A DNA stretch of 49,547 nucleotides from Methanoregula sp. (GTDB taxonomy: Archaea > Halobacteriota > Methanomicrobia > Methanomicrobiales > Methanospirillaceae), in contig NZ_PMZU01000067.1 of NCBI RefSeq assembly GCF_003170075.1, positions 1-49,547 of the forward strand, given 5' to 3'. The stretch's first letter is position 1. Every line of letters begins with the position of its first letter. Made by a program: the position numbers and the translations under genes. This document shows, piece by piece, positions 25,201 to 33,900 of this stretch. Under the pieces are notes generated by a model. It ran no database searches. It saw only the letters and a list, made by a program, of their open reading frames with translations, and was not told the origin of the DNA.

Positions 25201-28200
25201 ATCGATGTCTTTGACCGGTGCATCAGGCAGGGCCGGGAAAGCGCCCGTATCCAGTACGAGAAAGGCTGCGCGTATTACGCCCTCAAAAAATATGAGGAAG
25301 CGATCCCTTCCTTTGACCGTGCGATCGAACTGGACAGCAACCATATCGGTGCACTGGTCAAAAAAGGGCAGGCGCTCTCTGAACTTCACCGCTACGATGA
25401 TGCCCTTACCTTCTTTGACCGGGTAATAGCGCTCGATCCTGAAAATGCAATTGCCCATTTTGCCATGGGGACTGCGTTCACGCGGCTTTCCCGGTACGAG
25501 GATGCCGTGATCGCGCTCGATCGCGCCCTTGAATATGACGGCGGCAATGCCCGGATACATGCGTGCAAGGGATACGCCCTCTACCGACTCAACCGTTTCA
25601 AGGAAGCCGCCGAATCATTTGCAAAGGCGCAAAAACGCCAGTCTAAAGATGCCTTTACCCTGCTTTACCGGGGAAAATCCCTCCTGCACAACGAGCAGTG
25701 GGAGGAGGGCATTGCAGCGTTTGACAAGCTGCTGGCCCTTGACGGGAAGAACGCGGCTGCCTGGTACTATAAAGGCATCGCGTACTCCCACCTTGCGCTT
25801 CACGATGAAGCGCAGGATGCATTCGAACAGGCGCTTGCAATCGACGAAAATTGTGCGGCAGGATGGTACCAGAAAGGACTGGTGCTCTTTGAACGGGAAC
25901 GCTTTGACGAGTCGCTGCCGGCGTTCGAGCGCGCACTGGTGATCGCCCCCGGTGTTCAGGACTACGCATTCAGGAAGGCGCTTGCCCTCTTTATGCTGGA
26001 GCGGTACCAGGAGTCCTCCAATATCTTTGATCTGGCACTAACGCTGGGCCCGGAGACGTCCGTCATCCAGTATTACCGGGGCCGGGCACTCATGGAGATC
26101 AAAGATTTTCCAAAGGCACTCGATGCGCTCAACCAGGCGCTCGCCCTCGACCCGGAGAACTCATTTATCTGGCTTGCAAAAGGTGAAGTCCTGTTCCACG
26201 AAAATGATGGCGCTGCAGCGGTATCTGCCTTTGACCAGGCTCTTTTGCTTGACCCGAAATCCGTTGAGGCCGCATTCTATAAAGGTGAATCCCTCGCGTT
26301 GCAGGGCAATGACGAAGAGGCAGTCCATGCGTACGATCTCGCCCTTGGCCTCGATCCATCATACCCCGAAGCCGCTTACAGGAAAGGGCTGGTGTTGTTC
26401 CGGCTGAAGAATTATGCCGGGGCTGTTGAGGCCTGCGATCAGGCAATCCAGTTTGTGCCCGAACACGCACACGCGCACTACGAGAGGGGACTGGCTCTTT
26501 TTGCTCTCGGGAAATATGAAAAAGCGATACGATCCTTTAAGCATGCCCTTGAACATGACCCCTCATTAAAGGATGCGCTTTTCCAGTCCGGGCTGGCGTA
26601 TGCCGCTATGAGCAGGTACACGCAGGCAGTCACCTCATTTGACAAACTGCTGGAACTTGAACCGCAGAACGCGGAGGCGCTGTACCACAAGGGGCGCATG
26701 CTCGCAAAACTCAGGAAAACCGATGAGTCACTGAGCGTGCTCGATGCATCCCTCAACATCGAGAACAACGTTGCCGATGTCTGGCTTCTCAAGGGGAGTG
26801 TGCTTCTTGATCTGGAGAAACTGGAGAGTGCACTGGAAGCCTTCGATCGTGCCCTTGCCCTGACCCCGGATAACATTACTGCCTGTTACCGTAAGGGAAA
26901 GACCTTTGTCGGGCTTCGCAATTATCCGGATGCGATTCGCTGCTTTGACCGGGTCATTGCTGCCGATCCCGGCTGCGCACCGGCCTGGTTCCGGAAAGGC
27001 AGTTCTCTCTTATCAGGTGGTGATCTCAAAGGCGCAATAGAGGCACTTACAAAAGCCCTCGAACTTAAACCCGATAATGCAAACGGGTGGTATGACCGGG
27101 CCGTTGCACTCGCAGGTCTTGAGAGGTTCGAAGAGGCAATCCCCTCCTATGACCGGGCGCTTGCCCTGAATCCGAAGTACGCCAGCGCTTATTACGATAA
27201 GGGTACTGCGCTTGCCCGTCTCGGCCGTGACCGGCAGGCAATCGACGCCTTCGAAATGGCCTCTTCGATCGATCCGAACTTCTCTTTTGCTTATTTCGAA
27301 AAGGGGCTGGCACTTGCTCGGCTCTCAAAAAACAAGGATGCGATAGCTGCCTTTGATGCAGCGATCGCCATCAATGCATCCAGTGCGCCGGCATTCCTGA
27401 ACAAGGGGCACGCCCTTGTAAATCTCAAAAAATTCGGCGAAGCCGTTGTTGCATTTGATTCTGCCATCAAATTGGATCCGTCAGACTACAATGCATGGTT
27501 TGCAAAGGGCTGTGCTCATTCCCAACTCAGGCAGTACGATGACGCGGTTGCTGCCTTTGATCGTGCACTTAGCATCGACAAAAACCAGTACCTGGCATAT
27601 CACGAAAAAGGTGTGGCGCTTGCGCGACTCGGCCAGTACGAGGATGCAGTCACAGCACTCTCTGAGGCCATCTCTCTTGATGACAAGAAACCGGAGACCC
27701 ATTATGAGAAAGGCTGTGCGCTGTTCGAGTTGGGGCACGACAAGGAGGCTGTCACCGCGTTTGGCCGGGTTCTTGAGCTGGACGCCACGTTTGCTGATGC
27801 TGCCTATATTTTGGGTCTTGCTCTGGAACACCTCGGCCGATACGCTGACGCGATAACGGCATTTGATGGTATGCTCTCCCATGCACCGGATCATTTCGGG
27901 ACCTGGTACCACCGTGGCCTTGCGTCGGCGCAGATCGGAAAAGACGATGATGCAGTACAGGCCTTTGAGAAAGCCCGCCAGATCGAGCCTCACGACATTC
28001 CTCTGCTATTCTCTGAAGGAAAGGCATGGTACCGTCTGGAACAGTATGAGGATGCGCTCCATCTCTTTGACATTGCACTTGGGAAGGAACCGGGCAATGG
28101 CGAGATCCTTTTTGAGAAAGGAAAGACCCTTGCCATTCTGGATCGGCATGACGAAGCACAGGAAATCTTCCGTCTTGCCTTTACCCAGCTCGCTGACAAC

Positions 28201-31200
28201 TACGAACCTGCTTATCTCCGGGCCCAGTCGCTGGTCGTGCTCGAACGGTACGAGGAAGCCGACATGGCCTTTGACGCTGCGCTGTCGCTTAACCCCGATA
28301 ACCCTGATATCTTGTTCAAAAAAGGCGGAGCGCTTATGCATACCGGCCATTACGAGGCGGCAATCGCGGCGTATGACCGGGCAATTGCACTCCGGCCTGA
28401 TGATCCCGGGGTGCATCTGGAGCGGGGCCGGGCTTTTGCTGCCCTCAAGAAGTACGAAGACGCCATCGGTTCGTTTGACCGGGTGCTTGAGATTAAGCCA
28501 TCGGATCCAACTGCCAGTTTCGAACGTGGGAGAGCGCTCTTTTATATCGAAAAATACGAAGAAGCGCTTGCGGCGGTTGATGTTGGTCTTGATGGCGATC
28601 CGAAAAACACTGATGCCCTGTATTTCCGTGCAGCTTCACTTGCTGCTCTGGAACACTACACAGAGGCCGCAGAATCGTTCGAGCGCCTGCTGGTGTACAC
28701 CCCGGAGGATGCCGAAACCTGGTACGAGCAGGGTTGCGTTCTTGCCCGGCTCCGGCACTTCGAGGACGCCATCGCAGCATTCGACCGTGCCCTCAACTTA
28801 AATCCGGAGCATTTCGAAGCACAGTTCCAGAAAGCCCGCTCGTTTGACCTGCTGGGACAGTACAGCGAGGCAATTGAGAGTTATTCAGAGGCCCTCGCCA
28901 TCCGGCCTTTGGATACAAAGACGCTCTGTTACAAGGGGGTCGCGCTTTCACGGAGCGGGCGTTCTGAAGATGCAGTAAAAGCATTTGACGCCGCGCTGGA
29001 GATTGATCCGGTCTTTGCCGATGCACTCTTTGAGAAAGGCAGGGCACTTGTTACGCTGGGTATGTTCCGCGAGGCGGTCAAGACCTTTGACAAGACACTG
29101 CTTATCGACAAGAATTATACCGGGGTCTATTTCTATAAAGGACTTGCTCTTGCAGATCTGGGAAGGCATGACGATGCGATCCTCGCGTTTAACAAGGCCA
29201 TTGATCTCGATGCCGGTAACACTGATGCATTCTATCACAAAGGAATCTCCCTTGCTGCAACCGGTAAACTCGATGACGCGATTGAGGCATTTGATCATGT
29301 GATCCAGTCCACTCCGGATTCAGTCCCCGGATGGCTCCACCGGGGGATGGTGCTCTACGATCTCGGGAAATACAACGACGCCATCGAATCATATGGAAAA
29401 ACGCTGGAAATTGATCCGGCCAATGCAGATGCGTGGTACCTGAAGGGCCGTGCAATCCAGGCTCTCAACAACTTTGGTGATGCGGTTGAGGCATTCAACA
29501 GGGCGCTCGAAACAAAGCCCGATTTCACGGACGCGCATTACTACAAGGGCCGGACGCTCTTTGAACTGGGCAAGTACAACGAGGCTGTTCTCTCATATGA
29601 CAACGCCATTGCCCTTCGCCCTAAGCACGATGAAGCGCTGTACTACAAAGGAATGGCGCTCCTGCGACTCCTGAGGCCCGAGGATGCGGCCACCACCTTC
29701 GATCTTGCGCTCCGGCTCCGCCCGAACTACGCGTATATCTGGACCGGTAAAGGGATGGCCCTTGCTGCCCTTGACCGTCACGAGGACGCGATCACCTGTT
29801 ATTCCAAAGCCATCGGCCTTGACAAGAAGGATGCCCGTGCGTATTACCAGTCCGGGCTCTCGCTTTCAGCCTTGAGCCGGTACCAGGATGCGATAAAAAA
29901 CTTCGATGCGGCGCTTGTACAGCACCCGAAATATGCCCCGGCATTCTATGCAAAAGGGCGGGCCTTGTGCGGAGTCGCCATGTACCAGGAAGCGATCAAC
30001 GCATTCGACCGGGCCCTCTCCGAACATGCCGACTATCCCGAAGCGTGGCTCCACCGGGGGATCGCAGAGGCAAACCTGGACCGGTACGAGGATGCACTGG
30101 ACTGCTATAACCACGCCCTTGCAATCAACGCCTCATACGCTCCGGCGCTTCTCAATCTGGGCCGGGCATTTATTCACCTGGGCAGGACCGGCGAAGCTCT
30201 GGATGCGTTTGAAAAAGTCCTTGCCCTCCAGCCGGAATCAGCGGAGGCGTATTATTACAAGGGGCTTGCCCACGTAAAGAAAGAGCAGGACGATGAGGCG
30301 GTTGATGCGTTCAACCATGCGATCGCCATCAACCGGCAGTATGCAGAAGCGTACCATTACAAAGGTGTTGTGCTTGCCCGCCACGAGCAGTATGAGGAAG
30401 CGGTAGCCTCGTTTGATGCAGCATTGCGGATCAAAAGTGATTATCCTGATGCCCTGTACGAGAAGGGTAGATCCCTGTTCCATCTGGGGAAATACAAGGA
30501 TGCTATTGCGGTCTTTGACCAGGCATTGTCTGCCAACCCGGGATATGCCGACGCAATCTTCCAGAAAGGGCGGGCCTATATTGAACTCCGGAATACCGAC
30601 GGGGCAATCAGGGCATTCGACCGGGCGCTGGAGATAAATCCGTCCTGCTATCAGGCACACTACTGGAAAGCCCGTACCTTAAATGACGAGGGCAGTTATG
30701 ATGAAGCCATCACGGAGTACGACCGTGCCATTGCCATAAAACCGGATTCTGCCGAACTTTACCGGGATCGCGGCCTTGCCTATGCAGCGATTGAACAGTA
30801 CCGCGATGCCATCAAGTCATACGACCGGGCACTGGAACTCGATCCCCATGGCGCCGACTCTTTCTCCCACAAGGGAGCATCCTTGGCCGAGCTTGGCATG
30901 TACCGTGATGCGCTCGAATCGTTTGAGAAAGCACTGGAAAAGAACCCAGAACTTGCAACCGCCTGGTTTGGCAAAGGAAACGCTCTCTACGATATCGGGA
31001 AGTTTTCTGAAGCAAGAGATGCGTATGACGAAGGTCTCAAACTGGACCCGGAGAATGCAGTCGGCTGGACCCGGAGGGGAATGTCCTTTGCCGGCCTGAA
31101 GAACCATAAGGCCGCGATTGAATCCTATGACCGGGCCATTGCAATCGATCCCTCGTTCTCGATTGCATACTTTACCAAGGGGAGTGCCTTTGAGGCGCTC

Positions 31201-31449
31201 GGGCAGTTTGAGGATGCAGCAGAGTCATACCGTGCGATGATCTCTCTCCAGCCGGATTTTGTCGATGCATGGATCCATCAGGGTCGTGCCCTGAAGGAAC
31301 TTGAGAAATTTCAGGAAGCCCTGACCTCGTTCAAACGTGCACTGGAGATCGATCCCTCTCGTAAAGAGGTCTGGAATGATATCGGGGCGACGCTGGACAA
31401 ACTGGGCAAGCATGAGGAAGCAAAGATCTGCTACGATAAGGCGCAGTAA
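19210..31449 (+). CDS. Giant all-TPR protein, 4079 aa, about 120 repeats
   Basis: The protein is 6 residues, then 119 complete 34-residue TPR units, then a final 27-residue unit (6 + 119 x 34 + 27 = 4079), with no net insertion. The unit start predicted from this register for unit 45 (base 23716) and unit 55-like positions agrees with the sequence. A typical unit is KGIALYDLGKYDAAVESY plus DNALTLDPSDI. There is no signal peptide, membrane helix or other domain, so a cytosolic super-helical scaffold for protein partners is likely; the partners are unknown. I start at ATG 19210 (MSRRDAEALMRQGIELYDLG), downstream of the TATA region. The open frame begins at 19099, and the extra 37 residues are unlike TPR. 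It is monocistronic and no neighbour suggests a partner. Confidence 0.95.
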   Translation: MSRRDAEALMRQGIELYDLGRFQEAVVMFDRALTLFPKLPKAHYFKGIALYDLGKYDAAVESYDNALTLDPSDINAWYNKAATLAQVGRNREALATCERLIALKYDNSEAWILKGIALYELGQYQDAISAYDHALTIDPSHAKVYYNKGIALADLSRHEEAIVAYGMAIEIVPEYSKAFYNMGISLYEIGRYDEALGAFEKAHTLDPSDAWVWYYRSFILAKQERYAEAAEAAGTFLNTEPDHADIWVIKGIAQYKEGKFADAVVSLDNAISQNPLVADAWLYKGFSQFELARYEDATYALDKAAEMNPTNTRIFFFRGKAYQHLSRFREAVADFDRAIAAEPDTIDAVYSRGVSCIYLSRYEEALEAFTRILATQGNHAGASYFKGIVLSRLGRQTEAIESFEHTLSVDPGCASAAYQIGISYASLGRFSEAVSAYDRALKIRPDYSDAVYHKGFALAKLGNSEDAIREFDKALKDNPGNAQAYHQKGQLLAKTGRYEEALDSLNKSIALKPDNAQAWYDKGSALLKAEQLQPAIEAFDQAIGIYPNYVKAYFNKGLALVKEGELDEALRAFDQAVAIDPTHTLAFYHRGATLFKKERYADAVAAYDAVLALAPKNTTALYEKGIALTHLGRFKDAVTAFEAAVEQNPGLADAWLYKGICHVHLGASDDAISSFDKVIGLNPKNTEAMVRKGMVLVTLGRYDEAITIFNRALEGTPRDVWAWYYKGISLAELSRFEEAIRSYERVLEINHRCTRAFYEKGNALARLGKPLEAIISYDQALEIEPDNQKTLYQKGIALAQRERYDDAIRTFERMLVLEPDNPHALYYLGIAYAGRERYDEAIGAFERSLKHDPANALTHHYLGISLGQCERYDDAIRAFSDALALDASNASTYYYQGIAYLQSRKYEEALAALTTSVSMNPSLVGAFTYQGIALARLGRHDEAILALNRSLAANPSHMEALVCRGESLMVLQRYAEAVETFDRILSLNPNLVDIWMQKGAALDKLVKKQDALAAYTKVLEIDPNNADGWVKKGILLSDLGKISEAVTAFNKALDLNPALVDIWMRKGDALNVLGRTEDAADAYVQALNLNPDQEDGWIKDGRALFDLGRYQDAIDAFDNAIALNQRSTGAFLYKGLALEKINRIKEAIQVFEVLLEIDPHNSDAQYHMGLALANSGRQKEALVSFEAAIKERESFAPAWYNKGKSLLGLGQYQEAITAFDRALEIEPGYTEAFYYRGFALSKLGRYKEAIDALDRNLVKDTTNSPGYYFKGIALSKLGRYQEALDAFDRALIYDPENALVYYQKGRALDGLDRHQDAVTAFEKTLALKPKYTEARMRKGISLYNLGRFAEALRDFDRTITENPHNFHAWYQKGRALFDLSNYNEAIDAYDHALDVESNYPDAHYHKGLALYELGRYEEAILSFDQALENDPHLDSALFHRGASLLKLERYREATQAFNQTLVLLPKYAPAHHFRGVALAAQGLYQDSIDAYDRALECDPKSAESALNKAMSLHNLGQEEDALAAAGKAIEIRSDFAEAWRYKGLILFHMGRYPEVLEALDQALACDPGNAQLYYQKGRAFDGLARHEEAILAYDTALSTQPDCIQARMHKGEALSTLGRFRDAVGEFKKVLGTHPDNADAWFQRGRALFDLGDYTEVIDACDHALKLKASYTEAHQYKGLALYELGRYEDAIKSFDKAISIDSRLDRALYHRGAALLKLERYRDAIEAFDRALVLVPNYATAHHLKGVALAAQGLYQESILSFERALQFDPKSAESALNKAISLHNLGQEEDAIQASEIAIEIRPDFAEAWYYKGVALSTLGRYADAVPAFSRSLEIDSTDTHAWFDMGLDLIQLSRNEEAVAAFDHVLGLLADYPQAHYHKGRALAAMGKNEDAVVAFDHALEITPKDAPLLSAKGLALEALKHFKEAAAVFESACAEDPGSADNFYHLGLAYVELQRDEKAVSAFAKTLKISPDNTDALEQAGLALARLEKYEDAIDVFDRCIRQGRESARIQYEKGCAYYALKKYEEAIPSFDRAIELDSNHIGALVKKGQALSELHRYDDALTFFDRVIALDPENAIAHFAMGTAFTRLSRYEDAVIALDRALEYDGGNARIHACKGYALYRLNRFKEAAESFAKAQKRQSKDAFTLLYRGKSLLHNEQWEEGIAAFDKLLALDGKNAAAWYYKGIAYSHLALHDEAQDAFEQALAIDENCAAGWYQKGLVLFERERFDESLPAFERALVIAPGVQDYAFRKALALFMLERYQESSNIFDLALTLGPETSVIQYYRGRALMEIKDFPKALDALNQALALDPENSFIWLAKGEVLFHENDGAAAVSAFDQALLLDPKSVEAAFYKGESLALQGNDEEAVHAYDLALGLDPSYPEAAYRKGLVLFRLKNYAGAVEACDQAIQFVPEHAHAHYERGLALFALGKYEKAIRSFKHALEHDPSLKDALFQSGLAYAAMSRYTQAVTSFDKLLELEPQNAEALYHKGRMLAKLRKTDESLSVLDASLNIENNVADVWLLKGSVLLDLEKLESALEAFDRALALTPDNITACYRKGKTFVGLRNYPDAIRCFDRVIAADPGCAPAWFRKGSSLLSGGDLKGAIEALTKALELKPDNANGWYDRAVALAGLERFEEAIPSYDRALALNPKYASAYYDKGTALARLGRDRQAIDAFEMASSIDPNFSFAYFEKGLALARLSKNKDAIAAFDAAIAINASSAPAFLNKGHALVNLKKFGEAVVAFDSAIKLDPSDYNAWFAKGCAHSQLRQYDDAVAAFDRALSIDKNQYLAYHEKGVALARLGQYEDAVTALSEAISLDDKKPETHYEKGCALFELGHDKEAVTAFGRVLELDATFADAAYILGLALEHLGRYADAITAFDGMLSHAPDHFGTWYHRGLASAQIGKDDDAVQAFEKARQIEPHDIPLLFSEGKAWYRLEQYEDALHLFDIALGKEPGNGEILFEKGKTLAILDRHDEAQEIFRLAFTQLADNYEPAYLRAQSLVVLERYEEADMAFDAALSLNPDNPDILFKKGGALMHTGHYEAAIAAYDRAIALRPDDPGVHLERGRAFAALKKYEDAIGSFDRVLEIKPSDPTASFERGRALFYIEKYEEALAAVDVGLDGDPKNTDALYFRAASLAALEHYTEAAESFERLLVYTPEDAETWYEQGCVLARLRHFEDAIAAFDRALNLNPEHFEAQFQKARSFDLLGQYSEAIESYSEALAIRPLDTKTLCYKGVALSRSGRSEDAVKAFDAALEIDPVFADALFEKGRALVTLGMFREAVKTFDKTLLIDKNYTGVYFYKGLALADLGRHDDAILAFNKAIDLDAGNTDAFYHKGISLAATGKLDDAIEAFDHVIQSTPDSVPGWLHRGMVLYDLGKYNDAIESYGKTLEIDPANADAWYLKGRAIQALNNFGDAVEAFNRALETKPDFTDAHYYKGRTLFELGKYNEAVLSYDNAIALRPKHDEALYYKGMALLRLLRPEDAATTFDLALRLRPNYAYIWTGKGMALAALDRHEDAITCYSKAIGLDKKDARAYYQSGLSLSALSRYQDAIKNFDAALVQHPKYAPAFYAKGRALCGVAMYQEAINAFDRALSEHADYPEAWLHRGIAEANLDRYEDALDCYNHALAINASYAPALLNLGRAFIHLGRTGEALDAFEKVLALQPESAEAYYYKGLAHVKKEQDDEAVDAFNHAIAINRQYAEAYHYKGVVLARHEQYEEAVASFDAALRIKSDYPDALYEKGRSLFHLGKYKDAIAVFDQALSANPGYADAIFQKGRAYIELRNTDGAIRAFDRALEINPSCYQAHYWKARTLNDEGSYDEAITEYDRAIAIKPDSAELYRDRGLAYAAIEQYRDAIKSYDRALELDPHGADSFSHKGASLAELGMYRDALESFEKALEKNPELATAWFGKGNALYDIGKFSEARDAYDEGLKLDPENAVGWTRRGMSFAGLKNHKAAIESYDRAIAIDPSFSIAYFTKGSAFEALGQFEDAAESYRAMISLQPDFVDAWIHQGRALKELEKFQEALTSFKRALEIDPSRKEVWNDIGATLDKLGKHEEAKICYDKAQ
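23104..24735 (+). repeat. Tandem duplication of 8 TPR units (2 x 816 bp)
   Basis: Units 39-46 (23104-23919) and 47-54 (23920-24735) align unit by unit. Examples are KSAESALNKAMSLHNLGQEE versus KSAESALNKAISLHNLGQEE, and RGASLLKLERYREA versus RGAALLKLERYRDA. The offset is exactly 816 bp = 8 x 102. Identity is far above that of other unit pairs. This shows how the array grew. Confidence 0.85.
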
Positions 31450-31861
31450 GGATTTGAGCTGTTAGTCACTTCTTATACTGTCTGGAAAAGCCCGTAAAAA
31501 CGTCCGATTGATATCCCTGAAATTTTAGGACTGTATGTCCATCAATTTGCCAAAATATGCCCAAATTGAACCCCATATACTGCCCCTCACAGCCTCATAT
31601 CCACGTTCTGGCGCCTCTTTTTCCCGGATCGTGTTGTAGGCAATTTGACCTGCGATCTGCCAAAAGAATCGCATTATAGGGTCCGTTTTAATTTGTCCGT
31701 TTCCCGAAAGAAACCCAATTTGGGAGTGTTTGGAATCGGAGCCCGATTCGGGCTTCTTTTGAGATATGAAAAGGGGAATCGGGGCGCGGATTGGGCCCGG
31801 ATTTGATGGATTGGTCGGGTTACATTTCGCCCGAAGTTAACATCCCCACCGTGGAACGAGG

Positions 31862-31870
31862 ATTTAAATT
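31862..31870 (+). promoter_or_regulatory. TATA-like element before RNA candidate A
   Basis: ATTTAAATT, about 30 nt before the first base of the hairpin candidate at 31897. The distance fits an archaeal promoter for a short RNA. Confidence 0.35.
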
Positions 31871-31896
31871 CGGGAATCTGAAGTACTAAAAACATC

Positions 31897-31945
31897 ATGC
31901 CCCGCTGTGCCTCGGAGAGGCCCTGATGCGGGGAACCCTCCCACA
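31897..31945 (+). ncRNA. Candidate structured RNA, copy A
   Basis: Outer stem CCCCGC (31900-31905) pairs with GCGGGG (31928-31933). Inner stem GCCTC (31909-31913) pairs with GAGGC (31917-31921), with loop GGA. The internal loop is TGT on one side and CCTGAT on the other. Copy B at 34668-34701 (minus strand) keeps the loops and changes stems in a pairing-preserving way. No coding frame fits it. It may be a small RNA, or in the other orientation a 3' element of the gene at 32071. Strand assignment rests on the TATA-like element and is uncertain. Confidence 0.5.
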
Positions 31946-32070
31946 GTTGGTTTTATTGATTTTCATGGTATGGTTCGGGGTTAATGGGGATGTTTTGTTT
32001 CTCCAGCGCCCTGTTTTTATTTCGATCCTTGTGCGGGACTTTGCGAAAAAATAAGAAAATTTTTGGCTTA

Positions 32071-32784
32071 TCAGTATTTCTTCCTGACCGCGACAACCCA
32101 GAGCGCAGCACAGATAAGTGCAATTGCAGCCAGAACGATCTCCACATCATATTTTATATAAAACGGTGTCTCGGTTGCCGCCAGTTTTTCTGCAATGTCA
32201 AGGTTGGCCTGGAGATTAGGATAGTTGGGGTCCAGTTCCTCTACCTTCTGGAATGCGACGACGCCCTCGTTGCACCTGCCCATACCGCAAAGAGCGTACG
32301 CCTTGTTAAACCATGCATCCGCATTGTCCGGTTCGACACTGATGGCTTTTTCAAAGGAATCCAGTTGTTCGTTATAATACAGACTTGCGTTGGTCTTGTC
32401 ATTGAGCTGGTTCTGATAATAAGCACCGATCGTATAGAGGATCTGCCCGTGGTTTATCCATTCGTTTGCAGACGATGCATTCAGCGCCAGCGCCTGGTTC
32501 GAATTAGCAAGGGCCATGTTCAGGGTGGCGAGGGGATCGGCGGTGTACTGGTTTGCACGGTTGAGAGCATCCGCCTTGCCGTCCCAGGCCGCGGCATAGT
32601 TGGGATCGAGGGCGATTGCCTGATCATAAGCCTGGAAGGCTTCTGTGTAATTTTTCTGGTCTGTCAGGTTACGCCCGAGTGCGGTCCATCCTGCAGCATC
32701 GGTTGGAGCCGCTGCTGCGGCTGGTGTAAGGACAAAGATGCTCAGCACAAGGAGGAGCATCACGAAAATGATGGCACTGGATCT
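32071..32784 (-). CDS. Exported membrane-anchored TPR protein
   Basis: The ATG at 32784 (MRSSAIIFVMLLLVLSIFVL) gives a normal signal peptide; an ATG 8 codons upstream is also in frame. After an Ala-rich cleavage region come about four TPR units (GWTALGRNLTDQKNYTEAF; ADAWFNKAYALCGMGRCNEG) to about residue 200. A C-terminal membrane helix (VEIVLAAIALICAALWVVAV) and RKKY follow. The repeats should face outside the cell, held by the C-terminal anchor. Same family architecture as 45476-46474. Probable role in surface protein assembly (inference). Confidence 0.8.
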   Translation of the reverse strand, partial: RSSAIIFVMLLLVLSIFVLTPAAAAAPTDAAGWTALGRNLTDQKNYTEAFQAYDQAIALDPNYAAAWDGKADALNRANQYTADPLATLNMALANSNQALALNASSANEWINHGQILYTIGAYYQNQLNDKTNASLYYNEQLDSFEKAISVEPDNADAWFNKAYALCGMGRCNEGVVAFQKVEELDPNYPNLQANLDIAEKLAATETPFYIKYDVEIVLAAIALICAALWVVAVRKKY

Positions 32785-32846
32785 CATATCACGCAATATA
32801 TGAAGCACGGTTCCCTCATAAGAATTACTCCATCAACACGGAAAAA

Positions 32847-33821
32847 TTATCCCTGTTTCCGGAGTACAAGGATATGACGTGTGAGGCTCTTGTGCACCCT
32901 CTGGGTATGGTGCTGGAGCACGGTCATGTGTTGTGCTGCAATACTGGAGATATCCTGGTGAGTGACCACGATTGCACGGCGACCGATCATCAGGACACGG
33001 TTGATCTCGTCGAGAGCATCGTGATATAGGTGCTCCATGGTGTCGGCTTTTTTTATGCAGACCGACTGACCGTAGGGAAAATCTGTCACGACCTCATCCA
33101 CGGTCTGGTCTTTTATCGGAAGCCGGGTCGTGTCGCCAAGGAGGAGCACACTTTGCTTCACATTCTCTTTACTTCCCCGGATCATCATCGGATCAAAGTC
33201 AATTCCCACCGCATGGAGCCCGAGCATCTCCGCCTCGATCAGGATCCCCCCGGTCCCACAGAACGGGTCAAGCAAGGTAGTCCCGGCCTCCGCAAGAGAG
33301 AGATTGACAAGAGTCCGTGCCATCCGTGGCATCATGACCCCGGGATGAAAAAATTCGCGTTTGCCCGGGTTACGCTCGTTATATGCCCCACGATCGATCC
33401 TGAACAGAACTTTCCCGAAATAACACCGGTCCTTTGAAAGGATCGCCCGGTACTCCTCGATTGGGTTGATGAGCTGGACCGGCCCGGTGATCATGGTTCC
33501 GATCAATCGTTCAAACTCCCGCTGGGAGCAGGGGTTTTTCTCCTGGCAGCCATCATGGACCAGTTTGGCCCGGCCGGAGAATGGCTGATTGGTGGTTATG
33601 GAGAGATCTGTAAGTAGGTGCCGGAACGAGGTAATTTCCGGGGCGCATTCACCCAGGTACTCAAGCACTACATGGGTCATTGCGAGACGCAGGGCCGCGG
33701 CCGGTACCGGGCATTCCGCGACGGCAACCTGCGGCCGCGTATCAATCACTGATGCAACGCATTCAATCTCCGCACACGGCAGGGTCGGGTTCTCACCGGA
33801 CAGCTCAAAAAGGAGCTTCAT
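32847..33821 (-). CDS. Trm11/TrmG10-type RNA N2-guanosine methyltransferase
   Basis: The 324-residue protein has a C-terminal Rossmann methylase with motif I DPFCGTGGILIEAEMLGLHA and motif IV DFPYG, a variant of the DPPY motif of N2-guanosine methylases. Together with a non-catalytic N-terminal half it matches archaeal proteins that methylate G10 in tRNA. The THUMP domain is short or divergent, so the tRNA target is inferred. Phe in place of the first Pro of DPPY may alter the active site slightly. It stands alone, convergent with no close partner. Confidence 0.75.
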   Translation of the reverse strand: MKLLFELSGENPTLPCAEIECVASVIDTRPQVAVAECPVPAAALRLAMTHVVLEYLGECAPEITSFRHLLTDLSITTNQPFSGRAKLVHDGCQEKNPCSQREFERLIGTMITGPVQLINPIEEYRAILSKDRCYFGKVLFRIDRGAYNERNPGKREFFHPGVMMPRMARTLVNLSLAEAGTTLLDPFCGTGGILIEAEMLGLHAVGIDFDPMMIRGSKENVKQSVLLLGDTTRLPIKDQTVDEVVTDFPYGQSVCIKKADTMEHLYHDALDEINRVLMIGRRAIVVTHQDISSIAAQHMTVLQHHTQRVHKSLTRHILVLRKQG

Positions 33822-33900
33822 CTTTTATATATGGGACACATCCCCACAAATACCTGCGCGAATTACCAGACAAAAATTATACCTCACGTGGGATCTGATT

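Larger units (their letters stand above)
31450..32070. other. 620-bp intergenic region after giant TPR gene
   Basis: No convincing coding frame. It holds the RNA candidate at 31897-31945 and overlapping dyads at 31733-31754 (GAATCGG with CCGATTC, and AGCCCGA with TCGGGCT, followed by TCTTTT). Several GAATCGG/GGGCCCGG-type stretches lie around 31730-31800. Confidence 0.4.

Noticed and set aside
27863-28801. 312-codon alternative frame (and others like it) within the giant gene
   Set aside because: Shadow frame produced by repeated GC-biased codons; Arg/Ser/Leu-rich and without any domain.
31674-31898. 74-codon minus-strand frame after the giant gene
   Set aside because: No start signal, and its second half overlaps GC-rich dyads. 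Likely non-coding.
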